In this document: positions 36,123 through 44,843 of the stretch, piece by piece
Layout: every line of letters begins with the position of its first letter
Numbering within the stretch: the first letter of the stretch is position 1
Assembly: GCF_009834565.1 (NCBI RefSeq)
Contig: NZ_CP019428.1
Location: 3,038,001 to 3,102,000, forward strand
Direction of reading: 5' to 3'
Length of the DNA: 64,000 nt
Origin: Pseudomonas sp. R76
GTDB lineage: Bacteria; Pseudomonadota; Gammaproteobacteria; Pseudomonadales; Pseudomonadaceae
Program-made: the position numbers and the translations under genes
Notes under the pieces: model-generated
Databases searched by the model: none
Told to the model about the DNA's origin: nothing
The model's input: only the letters and a program-made list of their open reading frames with translations

Positions 36123-37467
36123 TGTGGGAGCTGGCTTGCCTGCGATAGCGTTGTGTCAGCCAGCCTAAATGTCACTAACAGACCGCCATCGCAGGCAAGC
36201 CAGCTCCCACAGTTTGCCCGCGTTTCAAATCAGGTCATGCAGGGCGCGGCGATGAGCAACTGGATAAATGCGGTCCACCTGTGGGAGCTGGCTTGCCTGC
36301 GATAGCGGTGGATCAGCCAGCCTATTTATCACTGACAGACCGCCATCGCAGGCAAGCCAGCTCCCACAATTTGCCCGTGTTTCAAATCAAGTCATGCAGG
36401 GCACGGCGCTCAGCAACCGGATCAACACAGCCCATCTGTGGGAGCTGGCTTGCCTGCGATAGCAGTGAATCAGCCAGCCTATCTATCACTGACAGACCGC
36501 CATCGCAGGCAAGCCAGCTCCCACAATTTGCCCGTGTTTCAAATCAGGTCATGCAGGGCGCGGCGATGAGCAACTGGTTCAACACAGCCCACCTGTGGGA
36601 GCGGGCTTGCCTGCGATAGCGGTGGATCAGCCAGCCTATTTATCACTGACAGACCGCCATCGCAGGCAAGCCAGCTCCCACAGTTTGCCCGCGTTTCAAA
36701 TCAAGTCATGCAGGGCGCGGCGATCAGCAACTGGATAAATGCGGTCCACCTGTGGGAGCGGGCTTGCTCGCGAAAGCGGTGGATCAGCCAGCCTATTTAT
36801 CACTAACAGACCGCCTTCGCAGGCAAGCCAGCTCCCACAATTTGCCCAAGTTTCAAATCAAGTCATGCAGGGCACGGCGCTCAGCAACTGGTTCAACACC
36901 GCCCACCTGTGGGAGCTGGGTTGCCTGTAATAGCGGTGGATCAGCCAGCCCATTTATCACTGACAGACCGCCATCGCAGGCAAGCCAGCTCCCACAGTTT
37001 GCCCGCGTTTCAAATCAAGTCATGCAGGGCACGGCGATCAGCAACTGGATAAATGCGGTCCACCTGTGGGAGCTGGCTTGCCTGCGATAGCAGTGAATCA
37101 GCCAGCCCATGTGTCACTGACAGACCGCCTTCGCAGGCAAGCCAGCTCCCACAGTTTGCCCGCGTTTCAAATCAAGTCATGCAGTGTACGGCGATCAGCA
37201 ACTGGATAAATGCGGTCCACCTGTGGGAGCTGGCTTGCTCGCGAAAGCGGTGGATCAGCCAGCCTATTTATCACTGACAGACCGCCTTCGCAGGCAAGCC
37301 AGCTTCCACCATTTGACCGTGTTTCAAATCAAGTCATGCAGGGCACGGCGATGAGCAACTGGATAAATGCGGTCCACCTGTGGGAGCGGGCTTGCTCGCG
37401 AAAGCGGTGAATCAGCCAGCCCATTTATCACTGACAGACCGCCTTCGCAGGCAAGCCAGCTCCCACA
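36123..37467. repeat. Tandem array of nine REP-doublet units, 157-bp period
   Basis: The REP core TGTGGGAG starts at 36123, 36280, 36437, 36594, 36751, 36908, 37065, 37222 and 37379, exactly 157 bp apart each time. Each unit is a REP doublet of about 90 bp plus a conserved spacer of about 67 bp that includes TTTCAAATCA and GTCATGCAGGGC. The last unit lacks the spacer. Single-base differences, and swaps between the GCCTGCGAT and GCTCGCGAA arm types, are scattered among units, which suggests expansion by unequal exchange followed by gene conversion. Short ORFs through the array are repeat artefacts. It fills the gap between DUF2252 and the dienelactone hydrolase. Confidence 0.95.
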
Positions 37468-37480
37468 TTTCAGAGTCTGA

Positions 37481-38368
37481 TCAGGCCAGGTATTTGTGGA
37501 ACCACCCAAGGGTTCTTTCCCACGCCAGATTCGCCGCCGCCTCGTCATACCTTGGCGTCGAATCATTATGAAACCCATGGTTGGCGCCCTTGTAGATATA
37601 CGCCTCATAGGTCGTACCCGCTGCCTTCAGCGCCTTCTCATACGCCGGCCAACCCTCGTTGATCCGCGTATCCAACTCGCCGTAATGCAACATGATCGGC
37701 GCCTTGATGCGGGGCACATCTTTCGCTTCCGGCTGCTTCCCGTAGAACGACACCGCCGCGCCCAACTCCGGATACGCCACCGCCGCCGCATTGGTCACGC
37801 CGCCGCCATAGCAGAAGCCGGTTATCCCGACTTTGCCGGTGCTGCTGTCGTGGTGCATCAGCCATTCGATGGCGGCGAAGAAGTCGTTCATGAGTTTTTC
37901 CGGGTCGACTTTTTGCTGCAATTCCACGCCTTTTTCATCGTTGCCGGGGTAGCCGCCCATTGAGGTCAGGCCGTCGGGCGCCAGGGCGATGAAGCCGGCT
38001 TTGGCCAGGCGGCGGGCGACGTCTTCGATATACGGGTTGAGGCCGCGGTTTTCGTGCACCACCACCACCGCCGGCAGTTTGCCGCTGGCGTTGGCCGGGC
38101 GCACCAGGTAACCGCGCACGGTGCCGTTGCCTTTGGGCGAGGGGTAGGTGATGTAGTCGGCGACGATGTCCGGGTCGGTGAATTTGACTTGTTCGGCCAG
38201 CGCGTAGTTGGGGCTCAGTGCCGCCAGCAGCGCGGAGGCCGTGAGACCGCCGAAGGTGAACAGCGCGGCGCGGTCGAGAAATTCGCGGCGGTTGAGCTTG
38301 CCGTGGGCGTAGCCGTCATAGAGTTCCAGCAGTTCGGGGGCAAAGTCTTTCGCGGTGAGACGAGTCAT
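37481..38368 (-). CDS. Dienelactone hydrolase family protein (probable Tat substrate)
   Basis: A 295-residue alpha/beta hydrolase of the DLH family. The nucleophile lies in GFCYGGG near 177-183 (Cys as in dienelactone hydrolases), the acid in GELDTRI near 225 and the histidine in GANHGFHND near 263. The N-terminus has a twin-arginine-like stretch ([26 protein letters not shown]), so export by Tat is likely. The in vivo substrate is unknown. It is followed by the REP array. Confidence 0.83.
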   Translation of the reverse strand: MTRLTAKDFAPELLELYDGYAHGKLNRREFLDRAALFTFGGLTASALLAALSPNYALAEQVKFTDPDIVADYITYPSPKGNGTVRGYLVRPANASGKLPAVVVVHENRGLNPYIEDVARRLAKAGFIALAPDGLTSMGGYPGNDEKGVELQQKVDPEKLMNDFFAAIEWLMHHDSSTGKVGITGFCYGGGVTNAAAVAYPELGAAVSFYGKQPEAKDVPRIKAPIMLHYGELDTRINEGWPAYEKALKAAGTTYEAYIYKGANHGFHNDSTPRYDEAAANLAWERTLGWFHKYLA

Positions 38369-38412
38369 CGGTGCAATCCTCGATTAGCGGTGGCAATCAA
38401 TGTAGACCAGGA

Positions 38413-38907
38413 TCAGCCCTCGCGACCATGCGCGGCGGCGGCCAGTTGGCCGGTGTCGACGCGCACGAACACCGAGTCGCCGATAGCCGTGAGCACGTCA
38501 CCGGCGTACACCTCACAGACCACGCGGCTTTTGCGCCCCACCTCACCCTCGACCCGCGCGCGCAGGCTCAGCGTGACGCCCATGGGCGTGGGCTTGATGA
38601 ATTTGATGCCGAGGTTGCCGGTGACGCAGTCGATGCGCGGCAAGCTGCCGGGTTCGCGCTGTTCGGCGCGGTAGTGGTAGGCCATCGCCGTCCAGTTGGA
38701 GTGGCAGTCCACCAGCATGGCGATCAGGCCGCCGTAGACCAGGTCGGGCCAGCCGCTGTACTTGGCCTCGGGCTGATGCTCGGCGATGACATGGACGCCA
38801 TCGGCAGCCCAGCGGCTCTTGATGTGCAGGCCATGCGGGTTACTGCCGCCGCAGCCGTAGCAGATGCCTTCGGGGGCGGTGGTGTCCTGCAGGGAAGGGG
38901 TGTGCAT
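38413..38907 (-). CDS. Hot-dog fold thioesterase (PaaI-like)
   Basis: A 164-residue protein with a single hot-dog domain. The N-terminal YGCGGSNPHGLHIKSRW and central GGLIAMLVDCHSNWTAM match acyl-CoA thioesterases of the PaaI/4HBT type. It lies 44 bp upstream of the hydrolase in the same direction, so it is probably co-transcribed. The acyl-CoA substrate is not evident. Confidence 0.8.
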   Translation of the reverse strand: MHTPSLQDTTAPEGICYGCGGSNPHGLHIKSRWAADGVHVIAEHQPEAKYSGWPDLVYGGLIAMLVDCHSNWTAMAYHYRAEQREPGSLPRIDCVTGNLGIKFIKPTPMGVTLSLRARVEGEVGRKSRVVCEVYAGDVLTAIGDSVFVRVDTGQLAAAAHGREG

Positions 38908-39031
38908 GCAAAGTCCTTATTGTTTCTTTTGGCGACTACTTTGTTTAGCAGGGCGCGCACCGAAAGGGAATAAATCCATGGCATGGCGTGTTAGCTCAGC
39001 ACCTGTGTCCTTTTCTTTTGCGGAGTGTTCC

Positions 39032-39598
39032 ATGAAGCGTCAAATGTCCAAGGTGTGCTTGCTGGCGCTGGTCTTCGGTTGGTTGGCCAACGCGCAGGCC
39101 GTGGAATACAAAGATGTGAACCGCACGGCCAGCCAGATCAGCTTTACCTTTCAGCAGTTCGGGCAGCGCGTGTATGGCACCTTCAGCGACTTTGAGGGCA
39201 CCCTGAGTTTCGACACGCAAAAGCCCGAGGCGGCGCATGCCTTGCTCAAGATCCAGCTCGCCAGCATCGATGCCGGCAGCCAGGACGCCAATACCCAGCT
39301 GCAGCAGCCCGCCTGGTTCGACACCGCGGCCTATCCGGTCGGCGTGTATGAATCCAACGGCGCCGCCGCGCTGGGCGATAACCGCTACAAGATCACCGGC
39401 AACCTGACGATCAAAGGCATCACGCGGCCGGTGGACATCACTGTGTTGCTCAAGGAGCAAAGCGGCATTGGCGTGTTCGACGGTGAATTCGTGCTCAAAC
39501 GCGACGACTTCAAGATCGGCGAGGGCGAGTGGGCCGGCAACAGCGTGGTGTCCAACGACATCAACATCAAATTCAAGATGGTCGCGCCGCAGCGTTAA
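39032..39598 (+). CDS. YceI family periplasmic protein
   Basis: A 188-residue secreted lipocalin-like protein. It has a signal peptide (SKVCLLALVFGWLANAQA) and YceI-type barrel strands (ISFTFQQFGQRVYGTFSDFEGTL, ITIKGITRPVDITVLLKE). Family members bind isoprenoid or amphiphilic ligands such as polyprenyl chains. I chose the ATG at 39032, with GGAG upstream; earlier in-frame codons overlap the divergent thioesterase. Its last bases overlap the convergent EamA gene. Confidence 0.87.
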   Translation: MKRQMSKVCLLALVFGWLANAQAVEYKDVNRTASQISFTFQQFGQRVYGTFSDFEGTLSFDTQKPEAAHALLKIQLASIDAGSQDANTQLQQPAWFDTAAYPVGVYESNGAAALGDNRYKITGNLTIKGITRPVDITVLLKEQSGIGVFDGEFVLKRDDFKIGEGEWAGNSVVSNDINIKFKMVAPQR

Positions 39599-40485
39599 CG
39601 TGCAAACCGTTTCGCGCCGGCCACGCAGGCGATCACCGCAACCGTGACCAGCAGCATGCCCAGGCTGACCTGCTCATGCAGCAGGCCCGCCGCCAATGCC
39701 AGGCCGAAGAACGGTTGCAGCAACTGCAATTGGCCGACGGCGGCGATGCCACCCTGGGCCAGGCCGCGATACCAGAACACAAAACCGATCAGCATGCTGA
39801 ACAGCGCCACATACCCCAGGCTCAGCCAGGCGGGCAGGCTGATGCCGCTCAAGGTGGGCGGCGCGAGGATCACACTCAGCGGCGCCACCACCGGCAGCGA
39901 CAGCACCAGCGCCCAGCAGATCACCTGCCAGCCGCCCAGGCTGCGCGACAACTTGGCGCCCTCGGCATAACCCAAACCGCACACCAGCACCGCCAGCAGC
40001 ATCAGCACGTCACCGACCGGCGCGGCACTCAAGCCTTGGGCGAAGGCGTAGCCCATCACCAACAGGCTGCCGAGAATCGAAAACAGCCAGAACACCGGGC
40101 GCGGCCGCTCACCGCCACGCAGCACGCCAAACACCGCCGTGGCCAGCGGCAGCAGGCCGATGAAGACGATGGAGTGCGCCGAGGTCACGTATTGCAGCGC
40201 CAGCGCCGTCAGCAGCGGGAAGCCAATCACTACGCCGAGCGCGACGATTGCCAACGGCATCCATTGCGCGCGCGCCGGGCGTTTCTCCTTGAACAGCCAC
40301 AGCAGGCACAACCCCAGCGCCGCAGCCAGGGTGGCGCGGATCATGGTCAGGAACACCGGGTCGAATTCCATCACCGCCAGGCGCGTGGCCGGCAATGAGC
40401 CGCTGAAGATCACCACGCCGATAAAGCCATTGACCCAGCCTTGGGCGCTGCTATCGAGGGTGTTGAGGCGCGAGGTGCGTTCCAT
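39595..40485 (-). CDS. EamA/DMT superfamily transporter
   Basis: A 296-residue protein of ten hydrophobic segments in two EamA repeats (about 15-140 and 155-290). It has the typical GLLPLATAVFGVL and LQLLQPFFGLALAAGLLHE ends. The direction is probably export of small metabolites or amino acids. It is divergent from a MocR-type regulator with only 74 bp between them, a common pair in which the regulator controls the transporter. Confidence 0.85.
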   Translation of the reverse strand: MERTSRLNTLDSSAQGWVNGFIGVVIFSGSLPATRLAVMEFDPVFLTMIRATLAAALGLCLLWLFKEKRPARAQWMPLAIVALGVVIGFPLLTALALQYVTSAHSIVFIGLLPLATAVFGVLRGGERPRPVFWLFSILGSLLVMGYAFAQGLSAAPVGDVLMLLAVLVCGLGYAEGAKLSRSLGGWQVICWALVLSLPVVAPLSVILAPPTLSGISLPAWLSLGYVALFSMLIGFVFWYRGLAQGGIAAVGQLQLLQPFFGLALAAGLLHEQVSLGMLLVTVAVIACVAGAKRFAR

Positions 40486-40541
40486 AAGGGCCTGCTCGAA
40501 AAAGATAAGTTGCGTTCGGTCATCCTAGGATTGAAGATTAA

Positions 40542-40559
40542 GACAATCAAAAAATTGTC
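40542..40559. promoter_or_regulatory. Inverted repeat before the MocR-type regulator
   Basis: GACAAT-N6-ATTGTC lies immediately before the regulator's ATG at 40560 and inside the 74-bp divergent gap with the EamA gene. A symmetrical site in this position is a plausible autoregulatory operator. Confidence 0.45.
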
Positions 40560-41900
40560 ATGGATACACCGCCTATGCCGCGCGCCCGCTACAAGTCGCT
40601 GGTCGACACCTTCGCCGAGAACATCCGCAGCGGCACACTGGCGCCCGGCACACGCCTGCCGACCCATCGACAATTGGCCGCCGACCACGGCCTGGCGTTG
40701 GTCACCGCCAGCCGCGTGTACACCGAGCTTGAAGCCATGGGCCTGGTCAGCGGTGAAACCGGGCGCGGCACCTTCGTGCGTGAGATCGCGTTACCGCCGG
40801 GGCAGGGCAGTGGGCAGATGACCATCGGCACCGGCATGCTCGACCTCAATTTCAACTACCCGTCGCTGCCGGGCCAGGCCGACCTGTTGCGCACGGCCTT
40901 GCGCCAACTGGCGCTGTCGGGCGACCTGGAAGCGCTGCTGCGCTATCAGCCCCATGCCGGGCGCCTGCACGAGCGCGCGGCGGTGGCGCGGCACGTGTTG
41001 AGCCGAGGGCTGGCGGTCGAGGCCGAGCAGGTGCTGGTGGTCAGCGGCGCCCAACACGGCTTGGCCGTAACGATGATGGCAATGCTCAAGCCTGGCGACG
41101 TGGTTGCTGTTGATGCGCTGACCTATTCAGGCTTCAAGGTGCTGGCCGAAACCCTGCACTTGGAAATCGTCGCGATACCGGTCAGCGCCAGCGGGCCGGA
41201 CCTGGACGCACTGCAACGCCTGTGCAGCAAGCGCCCGGTGCGCGCGGTGTACAGCATTCCGACGCTGCACAACCCGTTGGGCTGGGTGATGAGCCTGGCG
41301 CAGCGCGAGCAACTGGTCGGGGTTGCCCGTCAGCACAACCTGATGATCATCGAGGATGCGGCCTACGCGTTTCTGGCCGCAGACGCGCCGCCGCCACTGG
41401 CGACTTTGGCGCCGGAGCGCACGGTGTACGTCGGCGGGTTTTCCAAAAGCGTTGCTACCGGTTTACGCGTTGGGTTTCTTGCGGCGCCGGCGGCGTGGGT
41501 AAAGAAGCTGGAGCGCACCATCATGGCCACCACCTGGAACGTGCCGGGGGTGATGAGCGCACTGGCCGTGGCCTGGATCGAAGACGGCACCGTCGCCCAC
41601 TTGGAAGCGCAAAAGCGCCAGGACGCCCAGGCGCGACAAGCCCTGGCGGCGCAGGTGTTGGACGGCGTGAATTACATCAGCCATCCCTCGTCGTATTTTC
41701 TATGGTTGCCGCTGGGGGAAGATGTGCGGGCTGATCAGGTGGCCATGGCCTTGCAGCGGGAGGGTATTTCGGTGTCCACCGCCGAGCCGTTTGCCGTCTC
41801 GGCAACCGTGCCGCACGCGCTACGTTTGGCCTTGGGCTCGGTGGACATGCAGGCGTTGCGCGAAGCGCTGGTGAAGGTGCGCGAGGTGGTGCGCTGGTGA
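40560..41900 (+). CDS. MocR/PdxR-type regulator (GntR HTH-aminotransferase fusion)
   Basis: A 446-residue protein. The N-terminal GntR winged helix (about 8-75; LAPGTRLPTHRQLAADHGLALVTASRVYTEL) joins a class I aminotransferase fold. The fold has the PLP-lysine region GGFSKSVATGLRVGFL (Lys near 292) and the aspartate in IIEDAAYAFL. Such proteins use PLP or its adducts as effector and usually control vitamin B6 or amino-acid genes. The divergent EamA transporter is the obvious target. Confidence 0.88.
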   Translation: MDTPPMPRARYKSLVDTFAENIRSGTLAPGTRLPTHRQLAADHGLALVTASRVYTELEAMGLVSGETGRGTFVREIALPPGQGSGQMTIGTGMLDLNFNYPSLPGQADLLRTALRQLALSGDLEALLRYQPHAGRLHERAAVARHVLSRGLAVEAEQVLVVSGAQHGLAVTMMAMLKPGDVVAVDALTYSGFKVLAETLHLEIVAIPVSASGPDLDALQRLCSKRPVRAVYSIPTLHNPLGWVMSLAQREQLVGVARQHNLMIIEDAAYAFLAADAPPPLATLAPERTVYVGGFSKSVATGLRVGFLAAPAAWVKKLERTIMATTWNVPGVMSALAVAWIEDGTVAHLEAQKRQDAQARQALAAQVLDGVNYISHPSSYFLWLPLGEDVRADQVAMALQREGISVSTAEPFAVSATVPHALRLALGSVDMQALREALVKVREVVRW

Positions 41901-41929
41901 GCTGACGCCGGTCAGCTCACCGTCAGCCA

Positions 41930-42361
41930 TCAGTATTTGTAAGCCTGACGCCCGATCAGCAGCCATTTGCCTTTTTGCTTCTGCCAGACCTGGAAGTTGT
42001 CGATGTCGGTTGGCGTGTCGACGCCGCTGTTCACCGCCAGCGCGTGAAAGTGGTTGCGCACCAGGGCGGTGTCGCCGTCGAGGGTGATGGTCTGGTTCTG
42101 CATTTCGAGGGTTTTGAAGGCGCTGGTGTGGGTTTCAAGGTCCGCGATGAATTGCGCTTTGTTCTGCACCTTGCCGCTGGAGTGGCCGTAGGTGAGTTTG
42201 TCGGAGGTCAAGGCGTGAAGCTGCTTGAGGTCCAGGTGCAGCATGGCTTGGGTCAGTTGGTCGACCGCTTGGGCCACATCCTTCTCGGCAGGGGCAGGCG
42301 CAGCTGCGACGTAGCCGGTGAACAGGCACAGAAAACCGATCAGCACTTTGACGTTTGGCAT
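41930..42361 (-). CDS. Secreted SnoaL/DUF4440-like protein
   Basis: A 143-residue protein with a signal peptide (MPNVKVLIGFLCLFTGYVAAAPA) and an NTF2-like fold: a helix-rich N-terminal half, then IADLETHTSAFKTLEMQNQTI and the C-terminal strand FQVWQKQKGKWLLIGRQAYKY. The family includes small-molecule isomerases and proteins without activity. I chose the ATG at 42361, with GGAAAC upstream. A TTGTACGAC-containing site lies upstream at 42404-42416. Confidence 0.78.
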   Translation of the reverse strand: MPNVKVLIGFLCLFTGYVAAAPAPAEKDVAQAVDQLTQAMLHLDLKQLHALTSDKLTYGHSSGKVQNKAQFIADLETHTSAFKTLEMQNQTITLDGDTALVRNHFHALAVNSGVDTPTDIDNFQVWQKQKGKWLLIGRQAYKY

Positions 42362-42403
42362 GGGTGTTTCCTTATTGTTGTTGGGGCGGATGCGACAATT
42401 TAA

Positions 42404-42416
42404 GTCGTCGTACAAC
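42404..42416 (-). promoter_or_regulatory. GTTGTACGACGAC site upstream of the SnoaL-like gene
   Basis: Read on the minus strand, these 13 bases equal the sequence at 58985-58997 upstream of the hexuronate-type transporter. A shorter form (TTGTACGAC, 42506-42514) lies in the same divergent gap on the DUF6434 side. The form resembles FadR-type GntR half sites, but no regulator can be named. Confidence 0.35.
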
Positions 42417-42618
42417 CATGCAATATTTTCGGTGGGGAAGGAAAGTGAAATTTTGAAATATCTTGAAAAGGTTGGCGGATTTGCCGTTATAAGCAATTAG
42501 GGTTCTTGTACGACATCCCAACACTGCCTGAATGCTCAAGCGTTTCTTCATGCTGCTTCCTGCCCAACAAGCACCTCGCTATGCTACTGCCGAAAGCACA
42601 CACTGCCCGAGAGACGAA

Positions 42619-42837
42619 ATGGATTTTGACTGGCACAGCGACGCCATCACTCGCGCCACTCCCGTGACCCCACACTACAAAAATACCCAGAACGTACGCC
42701 GTTTCATGCTTGAACACTGTGGCCCAGCGTTCAAGTTCGACCGGCCATTCATGGCCTGGATTCGCAACGACATCCCCAAGACCCTGGGCGATGTGGTGGA
42801 TGAATGGCAACGTCGACACGAGGAATCACGCCCATGA
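42619..42837 (+). CDS. DUF6434 family protein
   Basis: A 72-residue protein (MDFDWHSDAITRATPVTPHY, then NVRRFMLEHCG, FDRPFMAWIRN and KTLGDVVDEW). The second half is a short helical domain like that found after SAP-type modules. The ATG at 42619 follows GAGACGAA. The stop overlaps the next start (ATGA), so it is translationally coupled to the RidA gene. Function is unknown. Confidence 0.7.
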   Translation: MDFDWHSDAITRATPVTPHYKNTQNVRRFMLEHCGPAFKFDRPFMAWIRNDIPKTLGDVVDEWQRRHEESRP

Positions 42838-43304
42838 CCCGCGATGAAAAATACCAGGCCGCGCAACAGCGCATCGGCTATCAACTGGACGAATTCAAAG
42901 TCGGCGGCAATTACACGCCGCTGGTTCGCGATGGCGACCACCTGTACATCAGCGGCCAGATTCCGCGTGTGGGCGACACGATTGTGCTGCCGGGCAAAGT
43001 CGGCGACAGCCTGACCCTGGCCCAGGCGCAAATCGCCGCGGGTATCAGCGCGCTGCGTTGCCTGGGTTTGCTCAAGCAGGCGCTGGGTTCGTTGGACCAG
43101 ATCAAGGCAATCCCGCGCATCACCGTGTATGTGCGCAGTGCTGAGGATTTTGACCAGCAGAGCGAAGTGGCCAACGGCGCCTCGGACCTGCTGCACGAGA
43201 TCCTCGGCAGCGCCGGGGTGCATACGCGGACCTCGGTGGGGGTGATGCAGTTGCCGAAGTCGGCAGCGGTCGAGGTCGACATGATTGCTGTGGCCCACGG
43301 CTGA
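42834..43304 (+). CDS. RidA family protein
   Basis: A 156-residue cytosolic RidA/YjgF-type protein. It contains YISGQIPRVGD and, near the C-terminus, the block HTRTSVGVMQLPKSAAVEVD, where the arginine expected for imine hydrolysis is present. This differs from the envelope RidA-like lipoprotein at 7192-7737. It overlaps the DUF6434 gene by four bases and ends 7 bp before the CPBP gene, forming a compact operon. Confidence 0.85.
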   Translation: MTRDEKYQAAQQRIGYQLDEFKVGGNYTPLVRDGDHLYISGQIPRVGDTIVLPGKVGDSLTLAQAQIAAGISALRCLGLLKQALGSLDQIKAIPRITVYVRSAEDFDQQSEVANGASDLLHEILGSAGVHTRTSVGVMQLPKSAAVEVDMIAVAHG

Positions 43305-43311
43305 GTCGTCG

Positions 43312-44049
43312 ATGATCACCCAGGGCCTGGAGGTATTGATTGATTACAGCGCCCACGTGGCGCCGGGCCTGTTGCTGTTTGGCCTGTGGTTCACGCTAAC
43401 GCCCAGGGCGTTGGGCGCGATGCGCATCCTGATCCTGCTGGCAGCCTTTGTATTGATGCGCGATGCGATGACGCCCTTGGGAATGTGGGCGCTCAGCAGC
43501 GACGTGCAGATCGCGTTCAGCGCCAATGCGTTTGTATTGGCGGCACTGGGCGGGCTCTCGGTGTTGCTGATCATGCTGCTGGCACGCCTGGCACCGGAGT
43601 TGTGGCGGCTGGTGCGCTGGTCTATCGGCAACCCGGTCGTTGGTCTGGCCGTCGGGCTTCTCGTGGGTTGTTTGATTGGCGTGCCGCTGCGGGTTTACCA
43701 AGGTATCGAGGCGTCCGGGATTCACGGTTATTGGGTGTGGCTGCCGGGCATGGTGGTCTTGGCCTACGGCGCCAATGCCTTGGAAGAGGTGTTGTTTCGC
43801 GGGTTCTTGCAGGGCTACCTGGAGCAACAGGTGACGCCATTGCGTGCGGCGTTGATCAGCGGCGTGGCGTTTGCGGCGTGCCATGCTTTCCTGGCGTTGA
43901 GCGTCACCCAGCTAGGCTGGCCGGTGTTGCTGTTCACCCTGATCGAAGGGCTGGCCTGCGCACTGGTGCGCATGCGCTATGGCGTGCTGCCGGCGACCCT
44001 GGCCCACGGCACCGCCATCCTGCTGATCGCCGTGCCCTACCTGACTTGA
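43312..44049 (+). CDS. CPBP family intramembrane metalloprotease
   Basis: A 245-residue membrane protein with about eight hydrophobic segments. The CPBP (Abi/CAAX-protease-like) motifs are present: EEVLFRGFLQGYLEQ near 157-171, CHAFLAL near 192 and HGTAILL near 232. Related proteins process prenylated or bacteriocin-type substrates or confer self-immunity; the target here is unknown. It is third in the DUF6434-RidA-CPBP operon. Confidence 0.85.
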   Translation: MITQGLEVLIDYSAHVAPGLLLFGLWFTLTPRALGAMRILILLAAFVLMRDAMTPLGMWALSSDVQIAFSANAFVLAALGGLSVLLIMLLARLAPELWRLVRWSIGNPVVGLAVGLLVGCLIGVPLRVYQGIEASGIHGYWVWLPGMVVLAYGANALEEVLFRGFLQGYLEQQVTPLRAALISGVAFAACHAFLALSVTQLGWPVLLFTLIEGLACALVRMRYGVLPATLAHGTAILLIAVPYLT

Positions 44050-44068
44050 TGTGAAATGCAGTAAACCC

Positions 44069-44831
44069 TGTGGGAGCTGGCTTGCTCGCGAAAGCGGTGG
44101 GTCAGTCACCCGATGTATTGACTGACACGTCCTCTTCGCGAGCAAGCCCGCTCCCACATTTTTAACCGCATTTAGCCTGTCGCTGTTCACCGCACCCAGC
44201 ATGACTTGAGGTGAAATGCAGTTAAAACTGTGGGAGCTGGCTTGCCTGCGCTAGCGGTCTGCCAGTGAAAAATAGACCGGCTGACCCACCGCCATCGCAG
44301 GCAAGCCAGTTCCCACAGGTTGACCGGGTTTAGCCTGTTGCTGCTCGCCGTGCCCTGCATGGGTTGAAGTGAAATGCCGTTAAAAATGTGGGAGCTGGCT
44401 TGCCTGCGAAAGCGGTTTGCCAGTGACAAATAGACTGGCTGACCCACCGCCATCGCAGGCAAGCCAGCTCCCACAGGTTGACCGGGTTTAGCCTGTTGCT
44501 GCTTGCTGCGGCCCTGCATGGTTTGAGGTGAAATGCAGTTAAAACTGTGGGAGCTGGGTTTAGCCTGTTGCTGCTCGCCGTGCCCTGCATGGGTTGAAGT
44601 GAAATGCCGTTAAAAATGTGGGAGCTGGCTTGCCTGCGAAAGCGGTGTGCCAGTGACAAATAGACTGGCTGACCCACCGCCATCGCAGGCAAGCCAGCTC
44701 CCACAGATTGACCGTGGTTTGAGGTGAAATGCAGTTAAAACTGTGGGAGCGGGCTTGCTCGCGAAAGCGGTCGGTCAGTCACCCAATGTATTGACTGACA
44801 CACTGCCTTCGCGAGCAAACCCGCTCCCACA
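44069..44831. repeat. Second REP array, partly rearranged
   Basis: REP cores start at 44069, 44229, 44387, 44546, 44617 and 44742. The first three intervals are 160, 158 and 159 bp, then 71 and 125 bp. The element at 44546 is cut after TGTGGGAGCTGG and joins directly to a spacer (TTTAGCCTGTTGCTGC), so an internal deletion removed most of that doublet. The spacer of this array differs from that at 36123-37467. It fills the gap between the CPBP and amidase genes. Confidence 0.92.
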
Positions 44832-44843
44832 ATTGAACGGCGT

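Noticed and set aside
36123..37467. CRISPR-like regular repeats
   Set aside because: The period is 157 bp, both the repeat and the spacer parts are conserved, the repeats are internally palindromic REP doublets, and no cas gene is present.
36268..37571. Series of short open frames (about 60-112 residues) with similar sequences
   Set aside because: They arise from translation of the REP units and have no start signals or independent conservation.
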